This document shows positions 1 through 9,361 of a stretch of 64,000 nt of DNA, piece by piece. Within the stretch, counting starts at the first letter, position 1. Every line of letters starts with the position of its first letter. The stretch is from Geomonas azotofigens (GTDB lineage Bacteria > Desulfobacterota > Desulfuromonadia > Geobacterales > Geobacteraceae), in contig NZ_JAHLME010000004.1 in the NCBI RefSeq assembly GCF_018919395.1, positions 411,641 through 475,640 of the forward strand, given 5' to 3'. The notes beneath the pieces are model-generated. The model saw nothing but the letters and a program-made list of their open reading frames with translations, ran no database searches and had not been told where the DNA came from. The position numbers were made by a program, and so were the translations under genes.

Positions 1-16
1 CACCAACTGATGTCAT
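1..16 (-). CDS. Possible 5' end of a leftward gene cut by the window edge
   Basis: An ATG on the minus strand at 16 opens a frame that runs off the left edge after five codons. A purine-rich GGAGAG stretch sits about 8 bases upstream of it. Only the start can be seen, so no product can be given. The call rests on the ribosome-binding-like sequence and on the absence of any other gene in the first 260 bases. Confidence 0.25.
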
Positions 17-115
17 CGAACGACTCTCCGCTCTCCTCTCTGAGCCATGATTTTAATGATCACAAAATAACACAAGGGCTTTTAAAAGCAAGAGCAAATG
101 TATACAGCCGCCCAA

Positions 116-143
116 TTGACACGCAGTGTCAGTCTGTTAGACT
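116..143 (+). promoter_or_regulatory. Putative sigma-70 promoter of the rubredoxin gene
   Basis: A perfect -35 TTGACA (116-121) is followed after 16 bases by TAGACT (138-143), 4 of 6 to the -10 consensus. Transcription would start near 150, giving a leader of about 110 bases before the rubredoxin ATG. Confidence 0.5.
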
Positions 144-260
144 TTTGCCGGACTTCAGGCTGTCTGTCGTTCCTGCCGAGTCAGTCCCGCCGAACATTAA
201 ACAGTCAGACTCTTCGCCGACCGAGCATCGGCCTCACCTTGAAAGCACAGGGGGTATTCA

Positions 261-419
261 ATGGAGCCTTACATCTGCACCGTCTGCCAGTACGTCTACG
301 ACCCCTACCTGGGGGACCCGGAGAACGGGGTGCCGCCCGGAACCCCCTTCGCCGACCTGCCCGACGACTGGGTCTGCCCCATCTGCGGGGTGGGCAAGGA
401 GGCGTTCGAGCCGGAGTAG
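261..419 (+). CDS. Rubredoxin
   Basis: This is a 52-residue one-iron electron carrier of the cytoplasm, too short for many ORF lists. Two CxxC pairs are visible: C6/C9 (CTVC) and C39/C42 (CPICG). They bind a single Fe in the usual rubredoxin arrangement, and the spacing and the [18 protein letters not shown] core match the family. In anaerobes rubredoxins supply electrons to oxidative-stress enzymes such as rubrerythrin or to other reductases. No partner enzyme is adjacent here, so its specific role is open. It appears monocistronic, with a promoter upstream and a terminator directly after the stop. Confidence 0.93.
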   Translation: MEPYICTVCQYVYDPYLGDPENGVPPGTPFADLPDDWVCPICGVGKEAFEPE

Positions 420-426
420 CGCATGC

Positions 427-463
427 AAAAAGGGGGGGAGCTGAACTGCTCCCCCCCTTCGCC
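427..463. terminator. Bidirectional hairpin terminator
   Basis: A G-run/C-run stem (about 432-440 with 449-457) closes a short loop. An A-run precedes it and a T-rich tail follows, so it can terminate both the rightward rubredoxin gene and the leftward aminotransferase gene that converge here. Confidence 0.7.
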
Positions 464-464
464 T

Positions 465-1535
465 TTAGAGACCCTGCAGCAGTCCCTCCAATTCGGTTGT
501 GATCTGTTCGAGATCTTCCAGCCTCATGTCGCCCATGTGCGCGACGCGGAAAGTCTTCCCTTTCAGTTTCCCGTAACCGTCGTCGAACGCGATGCCGCGC
601 TCGCCCAGCTGTTTCTTGATCAGGGCCAGGTCCACGCCGCGGTCGTTGGTGGCGCAGGTAAGGGTCACCGAGCGGTACGGCTCGGCCGGCAGGATGCCGA
701 AGCCGTGCTGTCCAACCCAGGCGCGCATGAAGTCCGCCATCTCCTGGTGACGCTGGAAGCGCCGCTCGAGCCCTTCCGCGAAGATGCGCTCCAACTGCAG
801 GTTCATGGCATAGATGAGCGAGATGCACGGCGTGGACGGGGTGTTGTCCTTCTCGTCGGCCGCAAGGAATTCCAGGAAGTCGAAGTAGTAGCCGCGACCG
901 GGGACGGTCTTGGCGCGCTCGAGCGCTTTTTCACTGGCGGTGAAGACGGCGAGACCCGGCGGGAGCGCGAAGGCCTTCTGCACGCCGAAGACGCAGCAGT
1001 CGATGCCCAGCTCGTCGATGGGGATGTCGAGTGCGCTCATCGAGGAGACGGTGTCGATGATCGAGACGACGTCCGGGTACTTCTTGAGCACCGCCCCGAT
1101 CTCGGGAAGCGGGCTCATGGTGCCGGTGGAGGTCTCGTTGTGGATCAGGGTGATGGCGTCGTACTTGCCGGTGGCAAGCGCCGCGTCCACCATCTCGGCG
1201 GTGATGGGCTGGCCCCACTCGGCCTTGAAGGGGTCGGCCTCCTTGCCGCAGGAGAGGGTGACCTTGTGCCACTTGTCGGAGAAGGCGCCGTTGCAGAAGT
1301 TGGCGCAGCGCTTGCCGACCAGGTTCCTCACCGCACCCTCCATGGCGCCGAAGGCGCTCGAGGTGGAGAGGAAGACCTTCTCCTTGGTGGACATGAGTTG
1401 CTTCAGCTTGTCGGTCACGCCCTTGTGCAGGCGCGCGTACTCCGGCATGCGGTGGCCGATCATCGGCGTAGCCATGGCCTCGAGGATCTCCGGGCTCACT
1501 TCGATCGGCCCGGGGATATACAGCTTCTTGTGCAT
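465..1535 (-). CDS. Class V pyridoxal-phosphate aminotransferase (alanine-glyoxylate / serine-pyruvate type)
   Basis: The 356-residue protein has the fold-type I class V aminotransferase layout. It starts with KLYIPGPIEVSPEIL, typical of the alanine-glyoxylate/serine-glyoxylate transaminase branch. D161 in IDTVSS would contact the cofactor pyridine nitrogen, and K187 in FGVQKAF is the expected Schiff-base lysine. The HNETSTG segment near 132-138 is also typical. Length is normal for the family. The ATG at 1535 is preceded by a GGAG ribosome site. Substrate cannot be fixed from sequence; homologues serve glyoxylate, serine or phosphoserine metabolism. It is monocistronic and convergent with rubredoxin. 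Confidence 0.85.
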   Translation of the reverse strand: MHKKLYIPGPIEVSPEILEAMATPMIGHRMPEYARLHKGVTDKLKQLMSTKEKVFLSTSSAFGAMEGAVRNLVGKRCANFCNGAFSDKWHKVTLSCGKEADPFKAEWGQPITAEMVDAALATGKYDAITLIHNETSTGTMSPLPEIGAVLKKYPDVVSIIDTVSSMSALDIPIDELGIDCCVFGVQKAFALPPGLAVFTASEKALERAKTVPGRGYYFDFLEFLAADEKDNTPSTPCISLIYAMNLQLERIFAEGLERRFQRHQEMADFMRAWVGQHGFGILPAEPYRSVTLTCATNDRGVDLALIKKQLGERGIAFDDGYGKLKGKTFRVAHMGDMRLEDLEQITTELEGLLQGL

Positions 1536-1647
1536 GTAGGCTCCGTATCAAGCTTTTTTTGCCGGCAGCGTGCGGCGGGGAGGGGGTGGGAAAGGGGCGC
1601 GGCGCCAAGGTGCGAGCGGTCCGCAAGCCTGCTGCAGGCGGATCGCC

Positions 1648-1676
1648 AACCTAGCAGATTACGCCTTCGATGTCAA
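1648..1676 (-). promoter_or_regulatory. Putative sigma-70 promoter of the aminotransferase gene
   Basis: On the minus strand TTGACA (1676-1671) is followed after exactly 17 bases by TAGGTT (1653-1648). The -35 is perfect and the -10 is weak. It lies about 110 bases upstream of the start codon. The rest of the 1536-1878 gap, which also separates der, shows nothing else I can name. Confidence 0.42.
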
Positions 1677-1878
1677 TTCTCACGTCCCTGGTTTGCAAGA
1701 CAAAATGGGCGGGTCAGGCCGCGCGGGGAAAGGTGGCGGGGCGCTCCTTCCTGCAGACGGTATATGTTGCTTATTATGAAGCAAAATGTTACACATACCG
1801 GTTAGCTGTCAAATACATTAAAACGGAAAGCTGCGCCATTTTAGCCGGTTACGCTTGGCCCCTTCCCGCTAGGAAATC

Positions 1879-3201
1879 ATGAAACCTATTATTGCCATCG
1901 TCGGACGCCCCAACGTGGGTAAATCCACCCTTTTCAACAGGCTGGTCGGGCGCCGCAAGGCGATGGTCGACGACATGCCCGGGGTGACCCGGGACCGCAA
2001 CTACGCCGAGGTGAACCGCTTCGACATCCCCTTCATCCTGGTCGACACCGGCGGCTTCGAGCCGGAGACATCGGACAAGCTGTTGCAGCAGATGCGCGAG
2101 CAGTCCCGCTTCGCCATGGAGGAGGCCGATCTCATCCTGTTCCTCATGGACGCCCGCGGCGGACTGACCCCCGCCGACCGCGACGTGGTGGAGATGCTCA
2201 GGCGCATCAACAAGCCGGTCTTCTACATCATCAACAAGGTGGACGGCGAGAAGCAGGAGGCCGACGCGGGGGACTTCTACTCGCTGGGGGTGGACCACAT
2301 CCACACCATCTCCGCCGAGCACAACCGCGGCGTGGGCGACCTGATGGACGAGGTGCTGGCCGCGCTCCCCTACAACCGGGACAAGGACGAGGACGAGGAA
2401 ATCACCAAGATCGCGGTCGTGGGGCGCCCGAACGTGGGCAAGTCCACCCTGGTGAACCGTCTTTTGGGCTACGAGCGCGTGGTGGCCAACCCCACCGCCG
2501 GCACCACCCGGGACGCGGTCGACACCCGCTTCACCGTCAACAAGAAGCCCTACCTGTTGATCGATACCGCCGGCATCCGCAGGAAGGGGAAGACGGTCCA
2601 GAAGATCGAGAAGTATTCCGTGGTGGATGCGCTGCGCTCCATCGACCGCGCCGACGTCGTGCTCATCGTTTTGAACGCCGAGGACGGGGTCACCGAGCAG
2701 GACACCAAGATCGCCGGCTACGCCTACGAGGCGGGGCGCGGCTGCATCTTCGTGGTCAACAAGTGGGACACGGTGCAAAAGGACAACTCCACCATCGGGA
2801 AGTTCACCGACGATATCCGCCGCAACTTCAAGTACCTTCCCTTCGCGCCGATCCTGTTCGTGTCGGCCCAGAGCGGGCAGCGCACCGGCAAGATCGTCGC
2901 CGAGGTGGACCAGGTGATGGAGCAGTACTGCAAAAGGGTGAGTACCGGCGAGTTGAACCGCATCTTCAACCAGGCCGTGGATGAGAACCACGCTCCGCTG
3001 GACGGCGGCAGGCGGGTGAAATTTTACTATGCGACGCAGGTGGGTATCAAACCTCCTTCCTTTGTCGTCTTTACCAATCGCCCGGAGGGGATTCATTTTT
3101 CCTATGAGCGGTACATCATGAACCGTTTTAGAGAGGCGTTCGGCTTCAGCGGTACTCCTTTAAAGCTTATTTTCCGCGGCAGAGACAAGAAAGATACCTA
3201 A
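1879..3201 (+). CDS. der: Ribosome biogenesis GTPase Der (EngA)
   Basis: This essential GTPase acts in late assembly of the 50S ribosomal subunit. Two G domains in tandem are diagnostic: GRPNVGKST at residues 9-17 and again near 182-190. Each has its own guanine-specificity motif, NKVD around 117 and NKWD at 294. The C-terminal KH-like domain follows, with the conserved segment ending [13 protein letters not shown]. The length of 440 residues is normal. The ATG at 1879 is preceded by AGGAAAT. The chemosensory operon begins 81 bases downstream behind its own candidate promoter. Confidence 0.97.
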   Translation: MKPIIAIVGRPNVGKSTLFNRLVGRRKAMVDDMPGVTRDRNYAEVNRFDIPFILVDTGGFEPETSDKLLQQMREQSRFAMEEADLILFLMDARGGLTPADRDVVEMLRRINKPVFYIINKVDGEKQEADAGDFYSLGVDHIHTISAEHNRGVGDLMDEVLAALPYNRDKDEDEEITKIAVVGRPNVGKSTLVNRLLGYERVVANPTAGTTRDAVDTRFTVNKKPYLLIDTAGIRRKGKTVQKIEKYSVVDALRSIDRADVVLIVLNAEDGVTEQDTKIAGYAYEAGRGCIFVVNKWDTVQKDNSTIGKFTDDIRRNFKYLPFAPILFVSAQSGQRTGKIVAEVDQVMEQYCKRVSTGELNRIFNQAVDENHAPLDGGRRVKFYYATQVGIKPPSFVVFTNRPEGIHFSYERYIMNRFREAFGFSGTPLKLIFRGRDKKDT

Positions 3202-3208
3202 ATCATTC

Positions 3209-3237
3209 TTTACTTGGCCGATACGATGGTTTAGTAT
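3209..3237 (+). promoter_or_regulatory. Candidate promoter of the chemosensory operon
   Basis: TTTACT (3209-3214), 17 bases, then TAGTAT (3232-3237), each 4 of 6 to sigma-70 consensus. It lies in the short gap between der and the first gene of the operon, about 45 bases before the start codon. Confidence 0.35.
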
Positions 3238-3282
3238 GATGCCTATTTCTAACCCACCCCCTACCAACAGCGAGCGGCATCA

Positions 3283-5025
3283 ATGAGTCTAGTCGGCAAT
3301 TTGGAAGATCTCGGCTTAGGCGAGATCCTGCAGATCGTAAGCCTGAGCAGGAGGTCCGGCGTGCTCGCCCTGCAAAGCAGGGGGCGGGAGGCGCGGGTGA
3401 TCTTCCGCAACGGGCAGGTGATCCGCGCCACATCCTCGACCTTCCAGCAGAATCTGGGCGAGGTGCTGATCCAGCAGGGGGTCATCGACCTGGGGGTCCT
3501 CAAGCGGGCGCTCAGCATACAGGCCGACGAGGGGTACACCCAGCTTCTGGGCGTGATCATGGTGGAGCGCTTCGGGGTGAGCGCGGACGCCATCGAAGCC
3601 GTGGTGCGCGAGCAGATCGAGAACGTGGTCTATTCGCTCTTCGCCTGGGCCGAGGGGACCTTCGAATTCGAGCTGCAGGAGATTGGGGACGGCGACAACG
3701 CCCGCCTGGACCCGGTGCAGTTCATGCTGAAACAGGGGCTCAACCCGCAGTACCTCGCCATGGAAGGCTCCCGCATCATCGACGAACAGCGCCACCGCGG
3801 CGAGGGGGAAGACGAACAGGGCGCCCACCACGACGACTCGGTCGACTTCGCCTTCGACCTGCTGCAGGAGCCCTCCGCCGCAGCACCGGCCACTCCCCCC
3901 CCCGCACCCGATACTCCATCTCTTTCCGCCCATGCACAACCCGAGGCCTTCCCGACTCCGTCGCCCGCCGCGGCCGCGCCCGCGGGCTCGGCGCAAGGCA
4001 AGCCGCTGGTGCTCGTGGACGACGACCCGACCACGCTCACGGCCCTGACCTCGCTCCTTGCCGGACAGGGGTACCGCTTGGAGCCCATGGAGCGCGGCGA
4101 GGACGCGCTGATCCGGGTCGATTCGCTCTACCGCGACGGCGTGCGCCCGACGGTGCTGGTCGACCTGATCATGCCGCGCATGGACGGCACCGGCCTCCTG
4201 GGCGGTCTCGAGCTCATGGAGCTTGTACGCAACAATTTCCCGGAGTTGCCGCTTCTGGGGCTCTCGGACTTCGAAAACGAGGATGCGCAGCGCAAGATGC
4301 GCGCCTTGGGCATCCCGCTGCTCATGAAACCTCTGAAGAGCGAGATCCACGATTCCCTCGACAGCTTCGGGCCGAGGCTGCTCGGTGCGCTGGAGAGCGT
4401 GGCCGCCGGCGAGGATGCGGGTTTCACCAGCGTCAACATCGGCGACGAGTTGAGGCTGGAGATGGGCGAGGAACCGGCCCTCTCCGCGCCGCACCTGAAC
4501 CAGAGCACGGGGATCTCGCAGTTGCGCGGCATGCTCGAGGAGCTCAACAACCCGCAGCTTGGCGGTGGCATCATCCTGCTGGTGCTCCGCTTCGCGGCCG
4601 AGTTCGTGAACCGCGCGGTGGTGCTGCTGGTCAAGAAGGAAAGTGTCCAGGGGCTGGGGCAGTTCGGACTTCAGGATGGACGGGCCGACTCGCGGGTCCG
4701 CAACCTCTCCATTCCCAGGGGGGAGCCGTCGCTGTTCACCCAGGTGCTCGAGAGCCGTTTCCCGGTGAAAGGGGAGGTCGACGCCTCGGTGTGGACCCAC
4801 TACTTCCTGGAGCAGTTGGGCGGCGGGCGTCCCGCGGAGTATTTCGTGGGGCCGATAGTGAGCGAAGGCAAGGTGGTCGCGATCCTCTACGGCGACAACC
4901 TGCCCGAGGACCAGCCGATCGGCGACACCGATTCGCTGGAGATATTCCTGTGCCAGGCCGGCATAGCCATGGAAAAAGCCCTGTTGCAGCGCAGGCTGCA
5001 GGAGCAGGGACGGGGAGAAATGTGA
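3283..5025 (+). CDS. PATAN (DUF4388) domain plus receiver domain protein
   Basis: The 580-residue protein opens with a DUF4388/PATAN domain (about 1-135), the module found at the N-terminus of PatA/PixG-type regulators. A Pro/Ala linker follows (about 185-235). A CheY-like receiver domain comes next (about 240-380), with the acidic cluster LVDDD and probable phosphoacceptor D294 in VLVDLIMPRMDG. The C-terminal 170 residues look GAF-like and are assigned only by shape. It is the first gene of the operon, and its stop overlaps the next gene's region. It probably acts as an output or adaptor protein for the CheA kinase encoded downstream. Confidence 0.8.
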   Translation: MSLVGNLEDLGLGEILQIVSLSRRSGVLALQSRGREARVIFRNGQVIRATSSTFQQNLGEVLIQQGVIDLGVLKRALSIQADEGYTQLLGVIMVERFGVSADAIEAVVREQIENVVYSLFAWAEGTFEFELQEIGDGDNARLDPVQFMLKQGLNPQYLAMEGSRIIDEQRHRGEGEDEQGAHHDDSVDFAFDLLQEPSAAAPATPPPAPDTPSLSAHAQPEAFPTPSPAAAAPAGSAQGKPLVLVDDDPTTLTALTSLLAGQGYRLEPMERGEDALIRVDSLYRDGVRPTVLVDLIMPRMDGTGLLGGLELMELVRNNFPELPLLGLSDFENEDAQRKMRALGIPLLMKPLKSEIHDSLDSFGPRLLGALESVAAGEDAGFTSVNIGDELRLEMGEEPALSAPHLNQSTGISQLRGMLEELNNPQLGGGIILLVLRFAAEFVNRAVVLLVKKESVQGLGQFGLQDGRADSRVRNLSIPRGEPSLFTQVLESRFPVKGEVDASVWTHYFLEQLGGGRPAEYFVGPIVSEGKVVAILYGDNLPEDQPIGDTDSLEIFLCQAGIAMEKALLQRRLQEQGRGEM

Positions 5026-5026
5026 C

Positions 5027-5395
5027 GTGAAGAGGATACTGATTGCGGAAGATTCCAACACCATGCGTTCCATGCTGGTTTCCACCATAGACGAACTGGA
5101 AAAATACACCATCGTCGAGGCCGCCAGCGGCTTCGAGGCGTTGCGCCTTTTGCCGCGGGAGCAGGTGGACCTCATCATCACCGACATCAACATGCCCGAC
5201 ATCAACGGGCTCGAACTGATCAGCTACGTGCGCAACAACCCCAACTACCAGTCCATCCCCCTTTTCATCGTATCCACCGAGAGCGGCGAGAAGGATCTCG
5301 AGAAGGGGCTCGCCCTGGGCGCCAACGAGTACCTGGTCAAGCCCTTCGACCCGGTGAAGCTGCAGGAGCTGGTCTCCAAGTACCTGGGGGACTAG
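5027..5395 (+). CDS. Single-domain CheY-like response regulator
   Basis: This is a stand-alone receiver of 122 residues. Key residues are the acidic pair E8/D9, phosphoacceptor D53 in LIITDINMP, S83/T84 and K105 (LVKPF). It starts with GTG one base after the stop of the preceding gene, inside its purine-rich end, so translation is probably coupled. No DNA-binding or enzymatic output domain is present, so it should act by protein contact, as CheY does, or as a phosphate sink for the CheA encoded next. Confidence 0.9.
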   Translation: MKRILIAEDSNTMRSMLVSTIDELEKYTIVEAASGFEALRLLPREQVDLIITDINMPDINGLELISYVRNNPNYQSIPLFIVSTESGEKDLEKGLALGANEYLVKPFDPVKLQELVSKYLGD

Positions 5396-5527
5396 GAACC
5401 GGTTCTACGTTCTGTGTTCTACGTTGACCCACAAGTAGGGAACTAGGAGTCGGAACATAGAACTTGAGAACTTAAAACTAGAGCTTTGAACGTAGAACGT
5501 AGAACGTCTTCTTAAAAAAGAGAGTCT
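5396..5527. repeat. Intergenic inverted repeat built on GTTCTACGTT (copy 1)
   Basis: The left arm near 5400-5426 contains GTTCTACGTT-like decamers twice. The right arm near 5489-5507 contains the reverse complement AACGTAGAAC repeatedly. A second copy with the same junction (just after a stop codon, starting near GGTTCT) lies at 8383-8520. The arms could form a long imperfect hairpin in the mRNA between the CheY and cheA genes. Confidence 0.7.
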
Positions 5528-7582
5528 ATGAGCGTCGAGGATAACATAGGGAAAGCGTTGAAGGACTTTTTGGCCGAGGCCGAGGAGATCCTGGACCAGT
5601 TGAGTCTTGACCTGGTCTCGTTGAGTGACTGCGCCGACGGCGGTGAATGCAGCCCGGACCTCGTGAACTCCGTGTTCCGCGGGGCGCACTCCCTCAAGGG
5701 GCTTGCCGGGATGTTCGGTCTCTCCGACATCGCGGAACTGGGGCACCACCTGGAGAACCTGCTCGACGCCCTGAGGCTGGGCAAGGTGGAGTTGGACCAG
5801 GCGGTGGTGAGCACCCTGTTCGAGTCCACCGAGCTCTTGGCGCACCTGGTGCGCAGCGCCGGCGAGACCGGCGGCGAGGGGACCGACCTTTCCGGCGCCA
5901 TGCAGCGCATCAACGATTGCCTGACCCGCGGCCCCAAGGCGAACCAGGATTCCCCCCTGGCACGGCTCAACATCCCCGAACGGGTGCTCTCCTCGATGAC
6001 CGAGTACGAGGAGCATCGCCTGCTGGAAAACGTGAAGAAGGGGCGCCACATCCACTCGATCCGGGTGTCGCTGCTTCTTGCAAGCTTCGACTCCGACCTC
6101 ATGGAGCTGACCGACGCGCTGAAGCAGGCGGGCGAGGTGATCAGCACGCTTCCCTCCGCCTCCAGCGGGCTCGACGCCGGCATCGACTTCGAGATCCTCT
6201 TCGGCTCCGAGCTCTCCGCCGGCGCACTCACCCCCATCATCGACCGCGAGCACCTGAGCATCACCACCTTCGGCGAGCCGGCGCGGGAAGAGGGCGCGGG
6301 CGGCGGCGCTGAGGCTGCGCCGGTCGCGGAACCTGCCGGTGCGGAAGGGGACTTCCCGGCCCCGGCTGCCGGCGAGGCGGGCGCCATCAGCGCCAAGAGC
6401 ATGAGCCGCACCGTGCGCGTCGACATCGGCAAGCTCGACCTTTTGATGAACATCGTGGGGGAACTGGTGCTCTCCCACTCCATGATCGCCGACGTCGCCG
6501 CGCGCATGCGCCGCGACGGCCTCATCGTCCCCTCACAGGAGCTGAACAAGGCGGCCAAGGGGCTCGAGAAGAAGCTCTCGGAACTGCAGAAGGGGGTCAT
6601 GGAGATCAGGATGATCCCGGTCGGGCAGCTCTTCGACAAGATGACCCGCATCATCAGGAAGATCGCCCGCGAGCAGGGAAAGAAGGTCGAGCTGAAGCTC
6701 TACGGGGTGGACACGGAGCTGGACAAGCTCATCATCGAGGACATCTCCGACCCGGTCATGCACATCGTCAGAAACAGCATCGACCACGGCATCGAGACCC
6801 CCGAAGAGCGGCGGGCGGCGGGCAAGGACGAGAAGGGGACCATCACCCTCTCCTCCTACCAGAAGGGAAACCACGTCGTCATCCAGATCGACGACGACGG
6901 CGGCGGCATCGACGTGGCGCGCGTGAAGCAGAAGGCGGTGAAACTCGGCATCATCTCCTCCGTCGACGAGGTGAGCGACCGCGACGCGCTCGACTTCATC
7001 TTCCGCCCCGGGTTCTCCACTACCGAGACCGTGAGCGAGATCTCCGGGCGCGGCGTGGGCATGGACGTGGTGCGCACCAACATCGCCGCCCTGTCCGGCC
7101 TCATCGACGTCGAGAACTTCCCGGGGCAGGGGGCGCGCTTCATCATCACCCTCCCCATCACGCTGGCCATCATCAAGGCGCTCATCATCTCCACCGCCGG
7201 GCGCACCTACGCGCTCCCCATCACCTCGGTGCTCGAGAGCATCATCGTGGAGCAAAAGGAGATCAAGACGGTCGAGCGCAAGGAAGTGATCCAGCTGCGC
7301 GAGTCGACCCTGCCCCTGTTGCGCCTCTCCGAGCTCTTCGAACTGAAGGGGGCGACGGTACCGGAGAGCTGCTACGTGGTCGTGGTCGGGGTCGCCGAGA
7401 AGAGGCTGGGACTCGTGGTGGATGACCTCCTGGGACAGCAGGACATCGTCATCAAGTCCATCGGCGACACCTTCGCCGGTTTCCGCGGCATCTCCGGGGC
7501 CGCGGACCTGGGCGACCAGCGCACCATCCTCGTTCTCGACGTCGGTAGCGTCATCGCCGAGGCCACCCGAGGGAGCGCCTGA
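5528..7582 (+). CDS. cheA: Chemotaxis-type histidine kinase CheA
   Basis: This is the central kinase of the chemosensory complex (684 residues). Domains in order: an HPt domain with phosphorylated H54 in RGAHSLKGLA; a middle region that may bind receivers; a dimerisation domain from about 300; and a HATPase domain with the N box near 412-423 (HIVRNSIDHGIE), G1 near 455 (DDDGGGID) and G2 near 507 (GRGVGMD). A C-terminal CheW-like coupling domain follows. A Glu/Ala/Gly-rich linker lies near 255-290. The start ATG lies just after the inverted-repeat gap. The gene ends in a TGATG overlap with the ATPase gene. Confidence 0.96.
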   Translation: MSVEDNIGKALKDFLAEAEEILDQLSLDLVSLSDCADGGECSPDLVNSVFRGAHSLKGLAGMFGLSDIAELGHHLENLLDALRLGKVELDQAVVSTLFESTELLAHLVRSAGETGGEGTDLSGAMQRINDCLTRGPKANQDSPLARLNIPERVLSSMTEYEEHRLLENVKKGRHIHSIRVSLLLASFDSDLMELTDALKQAGEVISTLPSASSGLDAGIDFEILFGSELSAGALTPIIDREHLSITTFGEPAREEGAGGGAEAAPVAEPAGAEGDFPAPAAGEAGAISAKSMSRTVRVDIGKLDLLMNIVGELVLSHSMIADVAARMRRDGLIVPSQELNKAAKGLEKKLSELQKGVMEIRMIPVGQLFDKMTRIIRKIAREQGKKVELKLYGVDTELDKLIIEDISDPVMHIVRNSIDHGIETPEERRAAGKDEKGTITLSSYQKGNHVVIQIDDDGGGIDVARVKQKAVKLGIISSVDEVSDRDALDFIFRPGFSTTETVSEISGRGVGMDVVRTNIAALSGLIDVENFPGQGARFIITLPITLAIIKALIISTAGRTYALPITSVLESIIVEQKEIKTVERKEVIQLRESTLPLLRLSELFELKGATVPESCYVVVVGVAEKRLGLVVDDLLGQQDIVIKSIGDTFAGFRGISGAADLGDQRTILVLDVGSVIAEATRGSA

Positions 7583-8382
7583 TGTACAAGGAATTTTACG
7601 GCCTCACCGAAAAGCCCTTCAGCAAGACCCCCGATCCCCGCTTCCTCTACATGAGCTCGGGGCACCAGGAGGCGCTGGCGCGGCTGGAGTACGCGGTCGA
7701 GGAGAGCGAGATCGCCCTCCTGACCGGTGACATCGGTTGCGGCAAGACCACCATCTCGCGCGCCCTCATGGACCGGATGGGGGACGGTTACCATTTCATG
7801 TTCGTGTTCAATCCGCGCCTGACCGCCGACGAGCTGCTGCGGGTGATCGCGTCCGGGCTGCAGGTGAACGAGCCGTCGTTGCAGAAGGACCAGCTCCTGA
7901 AGGAGATCACCACGGCGCTGTACCGGCTGCACGGCGAGGGGCGGGTCCCGGTGGTGGTGATCGACGAGGCGCAGATGATCCCGGACCGGGAGCTCTTCGA
8001 CGAACTGCGTCTTTTGACCAACTTCCAGCTCGACGACCGCAACCTGGTGAGCGTGATCATCATGGGGCAGCCTGAGCTGCGCGAGATGCTGGCCTCCCCG
8101 GTGTACGAGCCGTTCCGGCAGCGCATATCGCTCAACTTCCACCTGGCGCCCCTGGGACTGGAGGAGACGCTGGAATACCTCGACTTCAGGATCGTGGCGG
8201 CCGGCGGCGAACCGGGCCTTTTTTCGCCGGACGCCGTGCAGCGGATCTACGAGCTCTCCGGCGGGGTGCCGCGCCGCATCAACGCGGTGGCCACCAACGC
8301 GCTCCTGATCGGCTACGGCAGGGACGCCGCCCTGATCGACGCCTCGATCATCGAGGAGACCGCGGCGGAGTTGCTGGCTTAG
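7582..8382 (+). CDS. ExeA/GspA-like AAA+ ATPase
   Basis: The 266-residue cytoplasmic ATPase belongs to the ExeA/general-secretion ATPase group. It begins with the typical YKEFYGLTEKPFSKTPDP. The Walker A motif is GDIGCGKTT (49-57) and Walker B is VVVIDEAQ (D128/E129). A sensor region with GGVPRRIN follows near 230. It lacks the transmembrane and peptidoglycan-binding tail of full ExeA. It overlaps cheA by one base (ATG inside TGATG), so it is co-translated. An ATPase of this type inside a che operon is unusual; it may position or remodel the chemosensory array, but that is inference. Confidence 0.85.
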   Translation: MYKEFYGLTEKPFSKTPDPRFLYMSSGHQEALARLEYAVEESEIALLTGDIGCGKTTISRALMDRMGDGYHFMFVFNPRLTADELLRVIASGLQVNEPSLQKDQLLKEITTALYRLHGEGRVPVVVIDEAQMIPDRELFDELRLLTNFQLDDRNLVSVIIMGQPELREMLASPVYEPFRQRISLNFHLAPLGLEETLEYLDFRIVAAGGEPGLFSPDAVQRIYELSGGVPRRINAVATNALLIGYGRDAALIDASIIEETAAELLA

Positions 8383-8520
8383 GACCGGTTCTCTGTTCTA
8401 CGTTCCAGGTTCTACGTTAACTGACAGAACCGCCTTTGCGCTTGCCGCGTCGCTGGGATTGCCTGGAGAGCGGACACCGGAAACAAACGTAGGACATAGA
8501 ACATAGAACGTAGAACGGAT
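8383..8520. repeat. Intergenic inverted repeat built on GTTCTACGTT (copy 2)
   Basis: The left arm near 8385-8420 carries two GTTCTACGTT-type units. The right arm near 8488-8517 carries AACGTAGAAC-type units. It occupies the whole gap before the cheW gene and begins with the same GGTTCT junction as the copy at 5396-5527. The central parts differ, so the arms are what is conserved. Confidence 0.7.
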
Positions 8521-8531
8521 GTTGAGGTTTT

Positions 8532-9338
8532 ATGAATCTTGCAGAGATCAGAAAGAAGGCGGCCCGGGGAGACGCGCAGGTACCGACGCCCCGCGAAGCG
8601 GCTCCCGAGCGGGACGTGCAGGCGCCGGATGCGGCATCCTGGCCGGCGCCGGCGGAGCCCGAGGTGGTCGCCCCCGTCGAGGAGTTCACCGCTCCCCAGC
8701 CCGTGGTGCCCGAGCCCTTCGCGGCCGTGCCCGTTGATCCCGACCCGCTGCCGCGGGCCTCGACGCCGGCCTGGCAGGCCGAGCAGTTCGACGCCCCGTT
8801 CGAGGATCCGCAGGATCCCGAAGGGTTCGACCCCGTCGCCGTGATCCTGCGGGGACGCGAGTCCGCCTCCTTCGAGGCCGAGACCTTGCAACAGGAAGTG
8901 GTCGAGGCGGCCAGCGTCGAACTCCTCTGCTTCCGGGTGGCCAGCGAGGAATACGCCATCAGCATCATGGACATCAAGGAGATCATCAAGCCGCGCGAGG
9001 TGACCGAGGTCCCCCGGGTCCCGTCCTTTGTGCGCGGCATTCTCTCGTTGCGTGGCAACATCATCCCCGTCTTCGACATGAAGACCAGGCTCGGCCTCGC
9101 CGACGGGGCCGTCTCGGAGCGCGAGCGCATCGTGGTGGTCAAGCGCCAGGGTGGCTACGCCGGCGTCCTGGTGGACGAGGTGGTGCAGGTGGTCCGCATC
9201 GCCGAGGGGGGGATCGAGCCTCCGCCGGTGGTCCTCGAGGGGATCGATCGCGAGTTCGTGCTGGGAATCGGCCGGGTCAGCGGCAGGATGCTGATCCTGC
9301 TCGACATGGAAAAAGTCTTGGACGTGGGTCTCTTGTAG
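8532..9338 (+). CDS. cheW: CheW-like coupling protein with long N-terminal extension
   Basis: The 268-residue protein has an acidic, Pro/Ala-rich N-terminal half (about 1-125). A full CheW domain follows, beginning at LLCFRVASEEYAISIMDIKEI, with the RGNIIPVFDMKTRLG core. CheW bridges CheA to receptors at the membrane. A typical CheW has about 150-170 residues, so the extension is extra and low in complexity; it may tether the protein. A second, standard-length CheW is encoded at 9760. The ATG at 8532 follows a weak GAGG-type site. Confidence 0.88.
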   Translation: MNLAEIRKKAARGDAQVPTPREAAPERDVQAPDAASWPAPAEPEVVAPVEEFTAPQPVVPEPFAAVPVDPDPLPRASTPAWQAEQFDAPFEDPQDPEGFDPVAVILRGRESASFEAETLQQEVVEAASVELLCFRVASEEYAISIMDIKEIIKPREVTEVPRVPSFVRGILSLRGNIIPVFDMKTRLGLADGAVSERERIVVVKRQGGYAGVLVDEVVQVVRIAEGGIEPPPVVLEGIDREFVLGIGRVSGRMLILLDMEKVLDVGLL

Positions 9339-9361
9339 AGTCGGGGCGCAGGGGGGGGAGC

